DNA of 64,000 nucleotides from Methanobacteriota archaeon. Lineage in GTDB: Archaea; JAADCQ01; Methanopyri; Methanopyrales; Methanopyraceae. This document shows, one piece after another, positions 17,107-26,117 of the stretch. The notes under the pieces are model-generated. The model had not been told where the DNA came from. It saw nothing but the letters and a program-made list of their open reading frames with translations, and did not search any database. Position numbers and translations under genes: made by a program. The stretch covers positions 310,001 through 374,000 of the forward strand of contig JAMOPO010000015.1 in the NCBI GenBank assembly GCA_027064425.1, written 5' to 3'. Each line of letters starts with the position of its first letter. Within the stretch, counting starts at the first letter, position 1.

Positions 17107-20100
17107 TTACCACCGGGGCCGCCCACCGACCGGCCCGGCGCGCCTCAGCCCCTGGGTGAAGAGCGCCGCGGTCCCGACCGCCGCGAGCAGGACCAGAACC
17201 AGCAGCCACCGCGGGAAGTAGGGGGCCGCCCCCGACGGGTGCTCCCTCGCGAGAACACGGGTGGCCCTGACACCGCGGTGGGCAGCCACACCCGCCCCCT
17301 TGGCACCCGTGGTTGCCGCGGCCGGGCCCCTAGCCGGAACCCCGGTCAGTGAGAGGCCGCCGGTCGCCCCTCGGGACTGTGCTTCGCGGGTCCAGGGCCG
17401 GGAGATCATGGCAGTCAGCCCGCTCGGTGGCCCTGAGAGTCCTCGGGCCGGACGGAGGAGGGTTGAGGTGACGGCGGGGGTCGCCGGCGCAGCCGTGGCG
17501 ACTTCGGTGACTTCCGGGGCGGCCCTCGGGGTGGCCACGGGGCCCGTCGTCGCGCTTGCGGTGACGTGGGTGAGAACCGCCGGGGTGACTGCCGGGCCGG
17601 CGACCGGAACTTCGAGTGCGGCATGGGTGCCGACGGTCGGGCCGAGAGTCGCTGGGGCGGGCGCGGGACCCGGTGCCCTGGCGGGCCCGGTGATGGTCGC
17701 TGGAGTCGCGGTTGCGAGGCTCACAGGCGTCGGGGCTCCGATCATCGGAACGGTCGCGAGGAGCTCGGCGGCGAGCCGTGCCACCGCTTGAACCTGGAAG
17801 GCGCAGAGCTCCGGGCAGCAGCAGGACGTAGCTAGGACCCAGGAGAGGACCTCTCGCGGGTACGTCACGCCGAGGTCCCGGGAGATCCTCACCAGGAAGA
17901 AGGCGGCCGAGGCCAAGGCGGCGGGTACGCTTCGGAGCCAGCCCGCGTGCTCCCTGACGACGGACCACACGGTCGGCAGGACGGCCCGGTAGGGCTCTCG
18001 TCCCGCGGCCACGTAGCCGAGGGTGGCGAACCGCTTGAGGGATCGGAGCAGGTAGAGCGCGCCCGAGACCCCGAACCGCCGGAGTCCCTCGATGAATCGC
18101 CGGTTGAGGAGGGTCCGCAGCAGGCTCTCGACGAGGTACGTCCGGGTGGCGACTAGCGGCCCGGTGACGCCGCGCTCGACCTGGGCGTGGAGTGTCCGGA
18201 GCTCGGTCGTGGCGCGCAGGAGGGCCCTCCTCCAGCCGACGAGGCGCGCGAGGCCGCCGGCGCTCTTGGCCAGGTTCCACCCGGGCTTGAAGGCGCCCAG
18301 GTCGAGCCTCGAGACGTCCAGGGTGAGCCGTCGGAGGGTCTCCGGTTTGAGCAGGTAGTCGAGGAGCGCGGCGATCGTGGCCTCTAGACCCACCGTGCAG
18401 CCGCAGCAGAACAAGTTCGAGTAATCGTCGTAGGAGTCGTAGACCTGCAGGGTTGTGTCCGAAGTGATCACGGCAAGAGCGAGCGCGAGCGGGCAGTGGA
18501 GGAAGGGTTGCCGGGTCCCGGTGAGTTCGGAGCGGGTGTACGGAAGGATGACGTAGGACAGGCTGGCGAGCGCGCGTAGCCCCAGCCACTCGAGACTCTC
18601 CCGGTCGTACAGCCCCGCCTCAAGCATGGGGAGAATGGGGGCCGTGAGGTCCCCCGGGCACTGGGTGAAGGCACCGACCGCGGCGAGCACCGGGGCGTTC
18701 TCGCCCGTGAGCTCGCCCAGGAGCCAGCGCGGGAGGCCGGCCCGCAGGGCCTCGCGTAGGGCCAGGTACGACACGGCCCAGTTCAGGAACGGGGCGTTGC
18801 GGGAGGGCGGGATCCAGAGGCCGGTTCCCAGTGCTACGGACCAGAGGAGCTCGGCCAGGTTCCAGCCGACGAGGTCTCGCAGCCCCACGACCACGTAGTC
18901 GTTCAGCCGCTTGAGACCCTCCCACAGCTCCCGCAGCGTGCCCACCGGGTCGGCCCGCAGCCGCTCCCGGACCCGGGTGAGCAGGGCTCGGAGGAGCTGC
19001 GGAACCAGCCCGCGCTCGCGGAGGCGGGAGAGCGCTCGGTTGATCCACTCCTCGAGCGTCCGAAGCAGGTCCTGGAGCGCCGTGGACCGGTCGGTCCCGT
19101 GCGGGCGGGCGGTGGGCAGCAGGTACGACCGCTCACCCAGGGCGTAGGCGATCCACGGCTCCGCCGAGATCACGTCGAGCATTCGGCACAGGTTGATCAG
19201 CGATAGCGCGGATGGACTGATCCCCTGGAACGTGGCCCCGGAGACGACGAGGAGCACGTCGCACCTGACCCGGGGCTCGCGGAGCACGGTCACGGCCAGC
19301 ACCCTGGCGACCTTGACGTCGAAGGCCAGCTCGCCGACGACCACGGCGCGCCGACCCGGAGTCAGCCGGATGGGGTACCGGAACCGAACCGTGACTCGGG
19401 CCCTCGGGTCGCGCTCGGAGCGGAGCACGACGGTCCGGTCGTCCACCACGCGGTCCACGACGCCGGCGACGCAGGCGCTGGTGCCGCCGCACACGGTCGG
19501 CATCGCGACGAGGTCGGCCACGTCCACCACGTCCTCCTCACTGTAGTAAACGACCAGGTCAGCGCACAGCAGGCGCACGTTCTCCACCCGGATGGCTGGA
19601 ACTCCGAGCACCGTGACCTCGCTCCCGAGCGGGACGGAGACCCCCTCGGGGAGGATCACCTCCACCCGGGCCGTCCCGTCGTCCAGGATGGCCACGGTGC
19701 CCTCCGGTCCCGGGCGCAGCTCGGTGACCCGGCCGCGCAGCAGGAGGACCTGCACCGGGACGTTGATGTGCCGAACGTGGATCAGCGGTAGCTCCCAGGG
19801 CAGCACGCCGATGACCTCGCCGGTGAGGTTGGTCCCGTAGGAGGCCCGGCCCGTGGTGGTCGGCACGTAGCTGCGGAACGAGGTCTTGACCGGGATGTAC
19901 CCGAGCAGCTCCAGCGCCAGCGCGTACTGCAGACCTCCCGTCGCCAGGTCCGTCGGGCCCATGACCGTGACCACCCGCTTTGACGTCCGGCGGAGCTCCA
20001 GGGCCAGCGTGGCCGCGGCCGAGACCGCCAGCTCGTCCGGAAACCGGCGCACGTCGTATCCGCACGCGTTCCGGCCGGTCGGGGCGACGTCCAGGTACCG

Positions 20101-20847
20101 GAAGGGGGAGCCGGAGAACCCCGGGCGCACGTACTCGCCTCGCAGCGCCCGAAGCAGGTTCTCGACCTCCAGTCGAGCGCTGAGGAGGAAGCGCTGGAGT
20201 ACCCGCAGGGCCAGCCGAGAGACCTCGTCGACCGCCCGCCCGGCCCACACGGCCGCCCAGTCCACCCTCGGACTGGACCACAGCGCCCGCCGCAACGCGA
20301 GCTCGACCATGCACTCCAGCGAGCCGAGCGGGTCCTCCGGATCGATCGACGGCAGCCCGTACACGTGCAGCCCGCACATCCCCGACTCCTCCACAGTCTC
20401 GCGCAGGAGCTCGTAGAGCGCCTCCGCGCAGCGATCGAAGTCGCGCTCGAGGTCCCGGAGGTCGCGCGCCACCGCGACGTACAGCCCGGTCTCCCGGAGG
20501 AGCCCCTGAATCGCCTCCCTCAGGGCGTCGGCCCGGGTCGTCAGGTACCGCTCCAGCAGGTCCAGTAGCCTCGCGACCCGCGGGTCGAGCTCCACCCGGT
20601 TCCTCGGGGCGGGAAAGTGACCGAGGACGATCGCGCCCAGCCGGCGTCGCGCCGTCGCGCAGCCCACCACATCTCCCACGTGGTACAGGCAGACGATCGG
20701 CGTGCCGGCCGGTAGGATGATCGGGAACTCCCACCCCACGGGCAGGACGGGCTTCATCGGAGCCCACTCTAGGTTCCCGCGACCGCCCACCCGGACGACG
20801 GCGTCCACGTCCAGCCTCCGGGTCAGGTAATACCAGAACGCCAGGTT
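17107..20847 (-). CDS. CobN-like surface protein, C-terminal part after frameshift
   Basis: Continues the CobN-like chain in a shifted frame for about 1246 residues. It begins with the CobN segment LDVDAVVRVGGRGNLEWAP, keeps APTGRN, and has RVRCDVLLVVSGATFQG near the canonical RxDVxLRxSG motif. Two conserved histidines of the usual VHVGxHGxLEW motif are Arg here. About 160 residues of beta-rich, OB-like sequence interrupt the domain (roughly 19285-19775). The end is an Ala/Thr/Pro-rich stalk and one membrane helix (WLLVLVLLAAVGTAALF) with basic residues after it. It is therefore extracytoplasmic and anchored. The first in-frame start codon is GTG 20808, but homology begins upstream. Confidence 0.75.
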   Translation of the reverse strand, partial: NLAFWYYLTRRLDVDAVVRVGGRGNLEWAPMKPVLPVGWEFPIILPAGTPIVCLYHVGDVVGCATARRRLGAIVLGHFPAPRNRVELDPRVARLLDLLERYLTTRADALREAIQGLLRETGLYVAVARDLRDLERDFDRCAEALYELLRETVEESGMCGLHVYGLPSIDPEDPLGSLECMVELALRRALWSSPRVDWAAVWAGRAVDEVSRLALRVLQRFLLSARLEVENLLRALRGEYVRPGFSGSPFRYLDVAPTGRNACGYDVRRFPDELAVSAAATLALELRRTSKRVVTVMGPTDLATGGLQYALALELLGYIPVKTSFRSYVPTTTGRASYGTNLTGEVIGVLPWELPLIHVRHINVPVQVLLLRGRVTELRPGPEGTVAILDDGTARVEVILPEGVSVPLGSEVTVLGVPAIRVENVRLLCADLVVYYSEEDVVDVADLVAMPTVCGGTSACVAGVVDRVVDDRTVVLRSERDPRARVTVRFRYPIRLTPGRRAVVVGELAFDVKVARVLAVTVLREPRVRCDVLLVVSGATFQGISPSALSLINLCRMLDVISAEPWIAYALGERSYLLPTARPHGTDRSTALQDLLRTLEEWINRALSRLRERGLVPQLLRALLTRVRERLRADPVGTLRELWEGLKRLNDYVVVGLRDLVGWNLAELLWSVALGTGLWIPPSRNAPFLNWAVSYLALREALRAGLPRWLLGELTGENAPVLAAVGAFTQCPGDLTAPILPMLEAGLYDRESLEWLGLRALASLSYVILPYTRSELTGTRQPFLHCPLALALAVITSDTTLQVYDSYDDYSNLFCCGCTVGLEATIAALLDYLLKPETLRRLTLDVSRLDLGAFKPGWNLAKSAGGLARLVGWRRALLRATTELRTLHAQVERGVTGPLVATRTYLVESLLRTLLNRRFIEGLRRFGVSGALYLLRSLKRFATLGYVAAGREPYRAVLPTVWSVVREHAGWLRSVPAALASAAFFLVRISRDLGVTYPREVLSWVLATSCCCPELCAFQVQAVARLAAELLATVPMIGAPTPVSLATATPATITGPARAPGPAPAPATLGPTVGTHAALEVPVAGPAVTPAVLTHVTASATTGPVATPRAAPEVTEVATAAPATPAVTSTLLRPARGLSGPPSGLTAMISRPWTREAQSRGATGGLSLTGVPARGPAAATTGAKGAGVAAHRGVRATRVLAREHPSGAAPYFPRWLLVLVLLAAVGTAALFTQGLRRAGPVGGRPRW

Positions 20848-20851
20848 GCGT
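20845..20851 (-). other. Frameshift point inside the CobN-like gene
   Basis: On the coding strand the bases are ACG-C-AAC. The upstream frame reads ACG CAA CCT; the downstream CobN frame starts at AAC CTG GCG TTC TGG. Homology (PPT-x-NLAFWYYL against the family PPHxYLAFYxWL) is best restored by adding two bases, for example CA in a CACA run. A 2-base deletion therefore explains the break better than a +1 slip. It may be a real mutation, a sequencing error or recoding. Confidence 0.7.
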
Positions 20852-23188
20852 GGGCGGCAGGAGCATCGCCCAGAGCTCGGCGCGGGTCTTCATCCGAAAC
20901 AGTGGCGGTTCTGGCAGAATGTATACGTTTCCGAATCTTACTCCAGGTATTGGGAAGGCGCGCACGCCGTCGGTGATCCTCAGGAACGGGGACTCCTCGG
21001 GCGGGCCCCACCCGAACAGCCCGCCCAGCTCGTCCAGCCGATCACGCCACTCCTTCCACAGCTCGTCCAGCTCCCGCAGCACCGATTCCCTATCCACCGA
21101 CCGTCCGAGGGCGGCCTCCACCAGCACTCGCTCCACGCCCTCCAGCACCCGCGCGAGCCGGCGGGCGAGCTCCCGGCGCTCGTCCTCCGGGAGGTCCAGT
21201 CGGTCGAGGGCAGCGAGCACGGTGTCGCGGAGGGACCGGAGTCTCATCCGGAGGAACTCGAGGTAGCGTCGGTCCGGCGGCAGCTCCTCGGGACGGGCCC
21301 GTTCGACGAGGTAGCGGAGGTAGCCGAGGATGCCGCGCTCCACGTACAGCCGGGTGGGCTCGGGGAGGGAGCGGTACCACCGCAGGTACTCGTCGAGCGT
21401 GACCTTGTCCAGGAGCAGCAGCTCGACCCGGTGCGATCGGCCGGCGACTCGCTCGGTGATCCGGTTCAGGCCCGTGCGTAGGGGCGGCGTCCTCACGTAG
21501 GGGCCCAGGTGATAAGCTCTCGACAGGTACTCACGCCAGAACCCGTCCGAGAGCTCGAGGAGTATGTTCAGGGCTTCGCGGAAGGCCTCGACCGCCCCTC
21601 GCAGGTCACCCCGCTGGAGGAGCTCCCAGGCCTGACGATCGAGCTCGATAACGCGCCGGAGCCGGTCGTCCCACGGCGTCCGGACGGCGTACCCTTCAGC
21701 CTCGAGCCAGGCGAGGACGTGCAGGATGCTCGCGGGCACGTCCAACTGATCCGCCACGGCCACGAAGTCACGGCCGTAAGTATCCACGCCGTAAACCAGC
21801 GCGACTCGCTTCTCGTGGTTCGGCTTCTCTCGGAGCCGGCGCAGGTGGTCGACCAGGCGCACGACCGCATCGATCGTCTCGGAGACCGCGGCACCGCTGG
21901 CTAGGAGGACGCCGCCGGGCACGTGCCGGGCGAGCTCGGGCGAGAGCCGGACGACGCGGGAGGTACCGACGAGGAAGGGGCCGAGGAAGCCGAGGTTCTC
22001 GGGCACGATCACGTTGAAAATCATGTAATGGTCCGCGGCGCGCTCAGACATGTAGAGGCACTCCCACTGGAGCCGGGTCATGCCCATGTGGTTGGCGTCG
22101 AGGGCGACGACGGGGACGTCCAGCCGCTCGAGGAGGCGAACGAGCCGGCTGTCGGGACCGTAATACCGCATCATGCTGTGGTTCACGGCCCAGAGAACGC
22201 AGACGGTGCGCTCCGAGCGCACGGCGGCCTCGAGCGCGCGGAGGAAGTCCTCGGGAAGCATGTACAGGACGTCGTAGTGCAGGGCGACGCCGATCACGTT
22301 GTAACCGCGCTCGCGGAGCCGGAGGGCGAGGGCGCGCAGCCAGTCCAGGTAGCCGAGGTGTCGGCCGAGCAGGTTCACGGAGTCGAAGACGACGAACACC
22401 GTCGGCGCGCCGGGCCGGTACGTGCCTCGGGCTCGGGCGAGCTCGCGGTAGCGGGCGAGGAGCTCGGACAGCCTCGGGAGGACCGCGGCCCGGATCAGCT
22501 CGACGAACCAGCGCGGGTACACGGTGACGCCGTGGTAGCTGGAGAGGACCTCGCCGTGCGGGTACCTCCGCTGGTAGGATCGTATCAGCCCGGGGCTGGC
22601 GGGCTCCTCAGGGGCCACGACGGTGTCCGAGACGGGGTCGTACAGGGACAGCAGGCCGTCGAGATAGAACGCCTTGGGCGGCTCGCCCGTAGCTACGTAC
22701 CGGAAGAACTGGATCACGTTCCGCTCGGAGAGCGTGGCCAGGAACAGGTACAGCGGAATCTCGGCGCCGCCCACGTCGACGGTGCGGTCGGCGAGGGGGA
22801 TCATGCGGGCGCGGGCGGACCCGGTCGGGAGGTTGATCCGGTTCTGGTACACGTAGAACGGGACGCCGCGGGCGAGGGCCTCGGCCAGGGCCACGTACTC
22901 GGGGGCGGAGTAGGGCTCGAGCGCCGTCAGCCCGGAGGAGCGGTAGAGAACGACCGCGGAGGCCTCGCGGATGCGTTGGCAGACCTCCTCTCGGACGTCC
23001 GTCCGCTCGGCGCCGACGATGAGCGCATCGTAGGAGCGGGGGTCAATGGCCAGGAACTCGAGGCCGGCCTTATGCAGTGGTTCGAGGAACTGGCCGGCGT
23101 AGCGGGAGATGATCACGATCTCGCCGGCGTGGGTGGGGGTGGGGAGCAGAAGCAGCGGGAGCAGAAGGAGGAGGGTGGGCCGGGTCAT
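20849..23188 (-). CDS. CobN-like surface protein, N-terminal part before frameshift
   Basis: First 780 residues of a giant CobN/BchH-type protein. It starts with a leucine-rich signal peptide (MTRPTLLLLLPLLLL) cleaved after THA, so unlike cytoplasmic cobaltochelatase it is exported. Later segments fit the family: PRWFVELIRAAVLPRL, FVVFDSVNLLGRHLGY, and a late FGNVYILPEPP that corresponds to the CobN GNVFVGPQPP region. Homology then jumps to another frame at 20848. The same frame stays open to 19559 but reads as non-homologous Arg/Gly-rich sequence. It follows the toroid-protein gene by 16 bases and is probably its operon partner. Confidence 0.75.
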
Positions 23189-23204
23189 CGGGGGCGTTAC
23201 CCCC

Positions 23205-24581
23205 CTACCGGCGCCGGGCGAGGAGGAGGGCGATCAGGGCCGGTAGTGTGACGACCGGGTGGACGGGCAGCTTCCACCTCCTGACCTTCTTGCCGATTCC
23301 GAGCTTCTTGGCGAGGGCGAACGCGGCCAGCGCGTAGGAGGTGGCCAGCGTCTGGCTCCGGAACCGCAGCTCGGGGCTCCAGACGCTGCGGATGAAGTAC
23401 CAGTAGAACGGCAGCCGGAGGCGCTTGGCCTCCTGGTACTGCCGGTACAGCACGTCCAGCGCCTGCACGATGGCCGGGTGGTTCGGGTCGATGAGGCCCA
23501 GCTCGGCGCAGCGCAGCAGCGCGACGAGGGCGGAGGCGGTGCTACCGTAGTCCGGCGGGTACTCGGTCAGCGGCCCGCGGCCCCACATACCGGTCTTCGG
23601 GTCCCGGAGGGAGAGCAGGTAGTCGATCGCCCGCTTGAGGGCCTTCTTCACGCGCTCAACGAGGTCCTTCAGCTCCCGCTCCTTCCCGGCCTCGCGCACG
23701 GCCTTGAGCCAGTCGCAGAGGGCGATCATCGCCCGGGCGTGGCCCGTGGTGTACAGCGGGTACGGGCAGCCCGTGTCCCGCGGGTCGGTGTAGAAGTTGC
23801 CCTTCTCGTCCTGGTGGTTGAGGAACCACTCGACCACCTTAAGAACCAGGCCGTCGTCCGGCGGCGCGCCCGCCGCCAGCAGCGTTCGGAGGCAGTAGGA
23901 GGTCACGTCCGTGATCCCGTGCGCCCCGCCCGGCCGATCCGGGTAGTCGATCCAGAAGTAGCCCTCGTCCTCCTTTTGCAGGTTCGGACCCTCGCGGAGC
24001 CAGGCGACCACCTTCTTGAGGAACGGTTCGTACTCCCTCCACAGGTCGTCCGGGATGATCCCCGCCTTACGGGCCCGGAAGAACGGGAGCGCGAACTTCG
24101 CCGTCAGGCCGGCGCTGGCGACCTCCTTGCCCTGCCGGATCCGCACCCAGTAGGCCCACTTGCCGTTCGGGTCCTCCTTCCGCTGGTACTTGCCCTTGAC
24201 GTTCCACATGAACTGGAGCGCCTTCAGGATCATCTCTCGGACCGTGTCGTCCCGCACGCCCGCCTCGTAGGCCGTCAGGAGTGTGTCCATGACCACGTAC
24301 GTGTGCAGGTTCGGCAGGCAGTAGTACGTCACGTCCCGCTTGTACGTCATCGGGAACGCGCCGACGTCCTCGGGCTTGACCTCGTACTCCGCCCACTGGC
24401 CCTGCCGGTTCTTGTACCGGATCTTTTTGCCCACGTCCTTCTCCGTGTACTGCTGCTCCTTGAGCCAGGACTTCGCCGCCTGCAGGGCCTCGTCGATCTG
24501 CGCCGGGGTGATAGCGTGGGTCGGCGCGGCGGCGGTAGCGGCCGCCAGCAGGAGTACGATCAAGGCTCTCGTTGGCGGCAT
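23205..24581 (-). CDS. Secreted alpha/alpha-toroid (prenyltransferase-like) protein with C-terminal anchor
   Basis: A 458-residue exported protein. A signal peptide (LIVLLLAAATAAA, cleaved near THA) is followed by repeated helical hairpins with QW/terpenoid-toroid character: VTYYCLPNLHTYVVMDTL, DVTSYCLRTLLAAG, TTGHARAMIALCDWL and YGSTASALVALLRC. These resemble the prenyltransferase/squalene-cyclase repeat fold, but the catalytic DxDD of cyclases is not seen. It ends with a short hydrophobic stretch (VVTLPALIALLLA) and RRR. The next gene, 16 bases downstream, is the CobN-like surface protein, so the two probably form a surface complex. A TATA box lies about 40 bases upstream. Confidence 0.75.
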   Translation of the reverse strand: MPPTRALIVLLLAAATAAAPTHAITPAQIDEALQAAKSWLKEQQYTEKDVGKKIRYKNRQGQWAEYEVKPEDVGAFPMTYKRDVTYYCLPNLHTYVVMDTLLTAYEAGVRDDTVREMILKALQFMWNVKGKYQRKEDPNGKWAYWVRIRQGKEVASAGLTAKFALPFFRARKAGIIPDDLWREYEPFLKKVVAWLREGPNLQKEDEGYFWIDYPDRPGGAHGITDVTSYCLRTLLAAGAPPDDGLVLKVVEWFLNHQDEKGNFYTDPRDTGCPYPLYTTGHARAMIALCDWLKAVREAGKERELKDLVERVKKALKRAIDYLLSLRDPKTGMWGRGPLTEYPPDYGSTASALVALLRCAELGLIDPNHPAIVQALDVLYRQYQEAKRLRLPFYWYFIRSVWSPELRFRSQTLATSYALAAFALAKKLGIGKKVRRWKLPVHPVVTLPALIALLLARRR

Positions 24582-24615
24582 TATCCTCGCACCCCTGCGG
24601 GCGCCAGTATTACCG

Positions 24616-24625
24616 ACTTATAATC
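24616..24625 (-). promoter_or_regulatory. TATA box for the secreted toroid/CobN-like operon
   Basis: On the minus strand the sequence reads GATTATAAGT, about 40 bases before the ATG at 24581, in otherwise GC-rich DNA. It fits an archaeal TATA element with a short leader. Confidence 0.55.
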
Positions 24626-24845
24626 AGACCGCCGCTCAGTGTTCGTTCACCCTAAGAGAACGCGGCTTCGTCACACCGGCGCCGGGTCCCGGGGTCGCCC
24701 TGTCGGGGCGCGGGTACAGCGGCGGTCCGAGCTCAGGGCTAGGCGTGAGAGCCCAGTCAGCTCCCGGGCGAGGGCTGGACCTGGGGGCGGCGGGCGGGGC
24801 GAGTCCCGAAACGTCTGGAGGTGAGTCGAGGGCGGGTGGCTCCTT

Positions 24846-24867
24846 CGTTAAGATAATCGTAACGATT
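24846..24867. repeat. Intergenic inverted repeat, CGTTACGA-N3-TCGTAACG-ATT family
   Basis: CGTTAAGA-TAA-TCGTAACGATT, followed by CGTGG. One mismatch separates the left arm from a perfect inverted repeat. It lies 32 bases beyond the stop of the dehydroquinate synthase gene and shares arm sequence, 3-base spacer and right flank with the copies at 45554 and 60696. Confidence 0.7.
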
Positions 24868-24898
24868 CGTGGGGGGCGTGGGAGGGTGGGACCTGGGC

Positions 24899-26110
24899 CT
24901 ACTTCTCGATGATGCTCTCCTCGACCTCCATGCCGAAGTGGCGGCCCTTGCGCTCCTCGGTCTCGACGAAGGCGAGCACCTTGTCACCGGGCTTGAGGTC
25001 GACGACGGAGACGGGCTCGCCGTCCTCGCGGACGAGGTGGATGGTCTCGGCGTTCTGGACGATGGTTTGGATTTCGATGCCCTCGTACTCGGCCTTGATC
25101 AGGAGGAGCGGTCGCTTCTCGATCTTGAGGCGGCCGACGACGGCGGTGCGGGTGTTGCCGTCCTTGTCGACGATGAGGACCTCGTCGCCGGGCTCGAGCT
25201 CGGAGAGGTACTTGGTCTTGCCGCCGGGCACGCGGATGTACGCGTGGACGGGCCCGGCGTTGACGCGGAAGGGCCGCGGTTCGACGTAGGGGTTGTCGAG
25301 GCTCTCGCTGTGGATCAGGAACATGCCGCGGGCGGTGGAGCCGACGAGCATGCCCTCTCCTTCCTCCATGAGGGTGCAGGTGTCGACGCAGACGCGGTCT
25401 CCCTTGCCGATGGGCTCGATCTCCTTGATCTCGACGGGGACGAGCTCGAACTTCTCGGCGGTGACCTCCTCGGCCACCTCGGCCGTCTTCTTGATCTCGC
25501 CCGGCTCGATGCGCTGGGCGTCGAGCAGCACGCCGTCGGAGCCGACCTCGAGGGTCTCGAAGGCGATCTTGGCCTCCTCCGCGTCCCGGGCGCCGGCGAT
25601 GATCTTGGTGGGCTCGTCCTGGAGCTCGGCGATCAGGTTCTCGAGTGGGATGATCTTCCAGTCGCGGCCGATGGCGATCAGGTAGTCGGGCTCGAGCTCC
25701 TTGGAGATGTCGGCGGCGAAGCGCTCGTAGGGCTTGTCCTCGATCTCGACGTACTCGGCGACCTCGTAGCCCGCCTCCTTAACCCGACGGATGAGCTCTC
25801 CGTCGATGGACTCGCTCACGTCGTCGGGCAGGTCGATCGTGCCGTCGCCCTCGCCTCGGATGCCGACGATGACGAGGTCGGCGTCGACGTTCTCCAGCTC
25901 GTCGAGGGCCAGGTCGGGCGAGCCGCCCTCGGCCGCGAGCGGGACGGCGACCTTGACGTTGCCCAGCTCCTTGACCTTCTCCACCTCCTCCGGTAGGCAG
26001 ACGATCACGTCCGCGCCGGCCTCGATGGCCTCGGTGACGAAGGGCTTCTTCTCCTCCCACGAGCCCTCAAAGGCGATCGAGACCCAAACCTCCTTCTTCT
26101 CGTCGCTCAT
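24899..26110 (-). CDS. aroB': 3-dehydroquinate synthase II (AroB')
   Basis: Second enzyme of the archaeal alternative early shikimate route: NAD-dependent oxidative deamination and cyclisation of 2-amino-3,7-dideoxy-D-threo-hept-6-ulosonate to 3-dehydroquinate. The 403-residue protein shows the family's conserved stretches VWVSIAFEGSWEEKK, GSDGVLLDAQRIEPGEIKK, DRVCVDTCTLMEEGEGMLVGS and RPFRVNAGPVHAYI. It is preceded by the gene for the first enzyme with a 7-base gap, forming a two-gene aromatic amino acid operon, possibly with a winged-helix gene at its front. Confidence 0.92.
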   Translation of the reverse strand: MSDEKKEVWVSIAFEGSWEEKKPFVTEAIEAGADVIVCLPEEVEKVKELGNVKVAVPLAAEGGSPDLALDELENVDADLVIVGIRGEGDGTIDLPDDVSESIDGELIRRVKEAGYEVAEYVEIEDKPYERFAADISKELEPDYLIAIGRDWKIIPLENLIAELQDEPTKIIAGARDAEEAKIAFETLEVGSDGVLLDAQRIEPGEIKKTAEVAEEVTAEKFELVPVEIKEIEPIGKGDRVCVDTCTLMEEGEGMLVGSTARGMFLIHSESLDNPYVEPRPFRVNAGPVHAYIRVPGGKTKYLSELEPGDEVLIVDKDGNTRTAVVGRLKIEKRPLLLIKAEYEGIEIQTIVQNAETIHLVREDGEPVSVVDLKPGDKVLAFVETEERKGRHFGMEVEESIIEK

Positions 26111-26117
26111 GGCGCGT

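Larger units (their letters stand above)
24582..24898. other. Intergenic region, 317 bp
   Basis: Lies between the end of the dehydroquinate synthase gene and the start of the toroid gene, both on the minus strand. It contains the TATA box at 24616 and one copy of the CGTTA-TAACG repeat at 24846. The remaining 200 bp are GC-rich without a convincing reading frame or tRNA-like fold. Confidence 0.6.

Noticed and set aside
19559-20845. Continuation of the N-terminal CobN-like frame after the frameshift
   Set aside because: The sequence turns Arg/Gly/Pro-rich while the other frame carries CobN motifs, so it is a shadow.
24640-24690. Box C/D-like RNA on the minus strand (GTGACGA ... CTGA)
   Set aside because: C box has a mismatch, D' and C' are not visible and no terminal stem forms.
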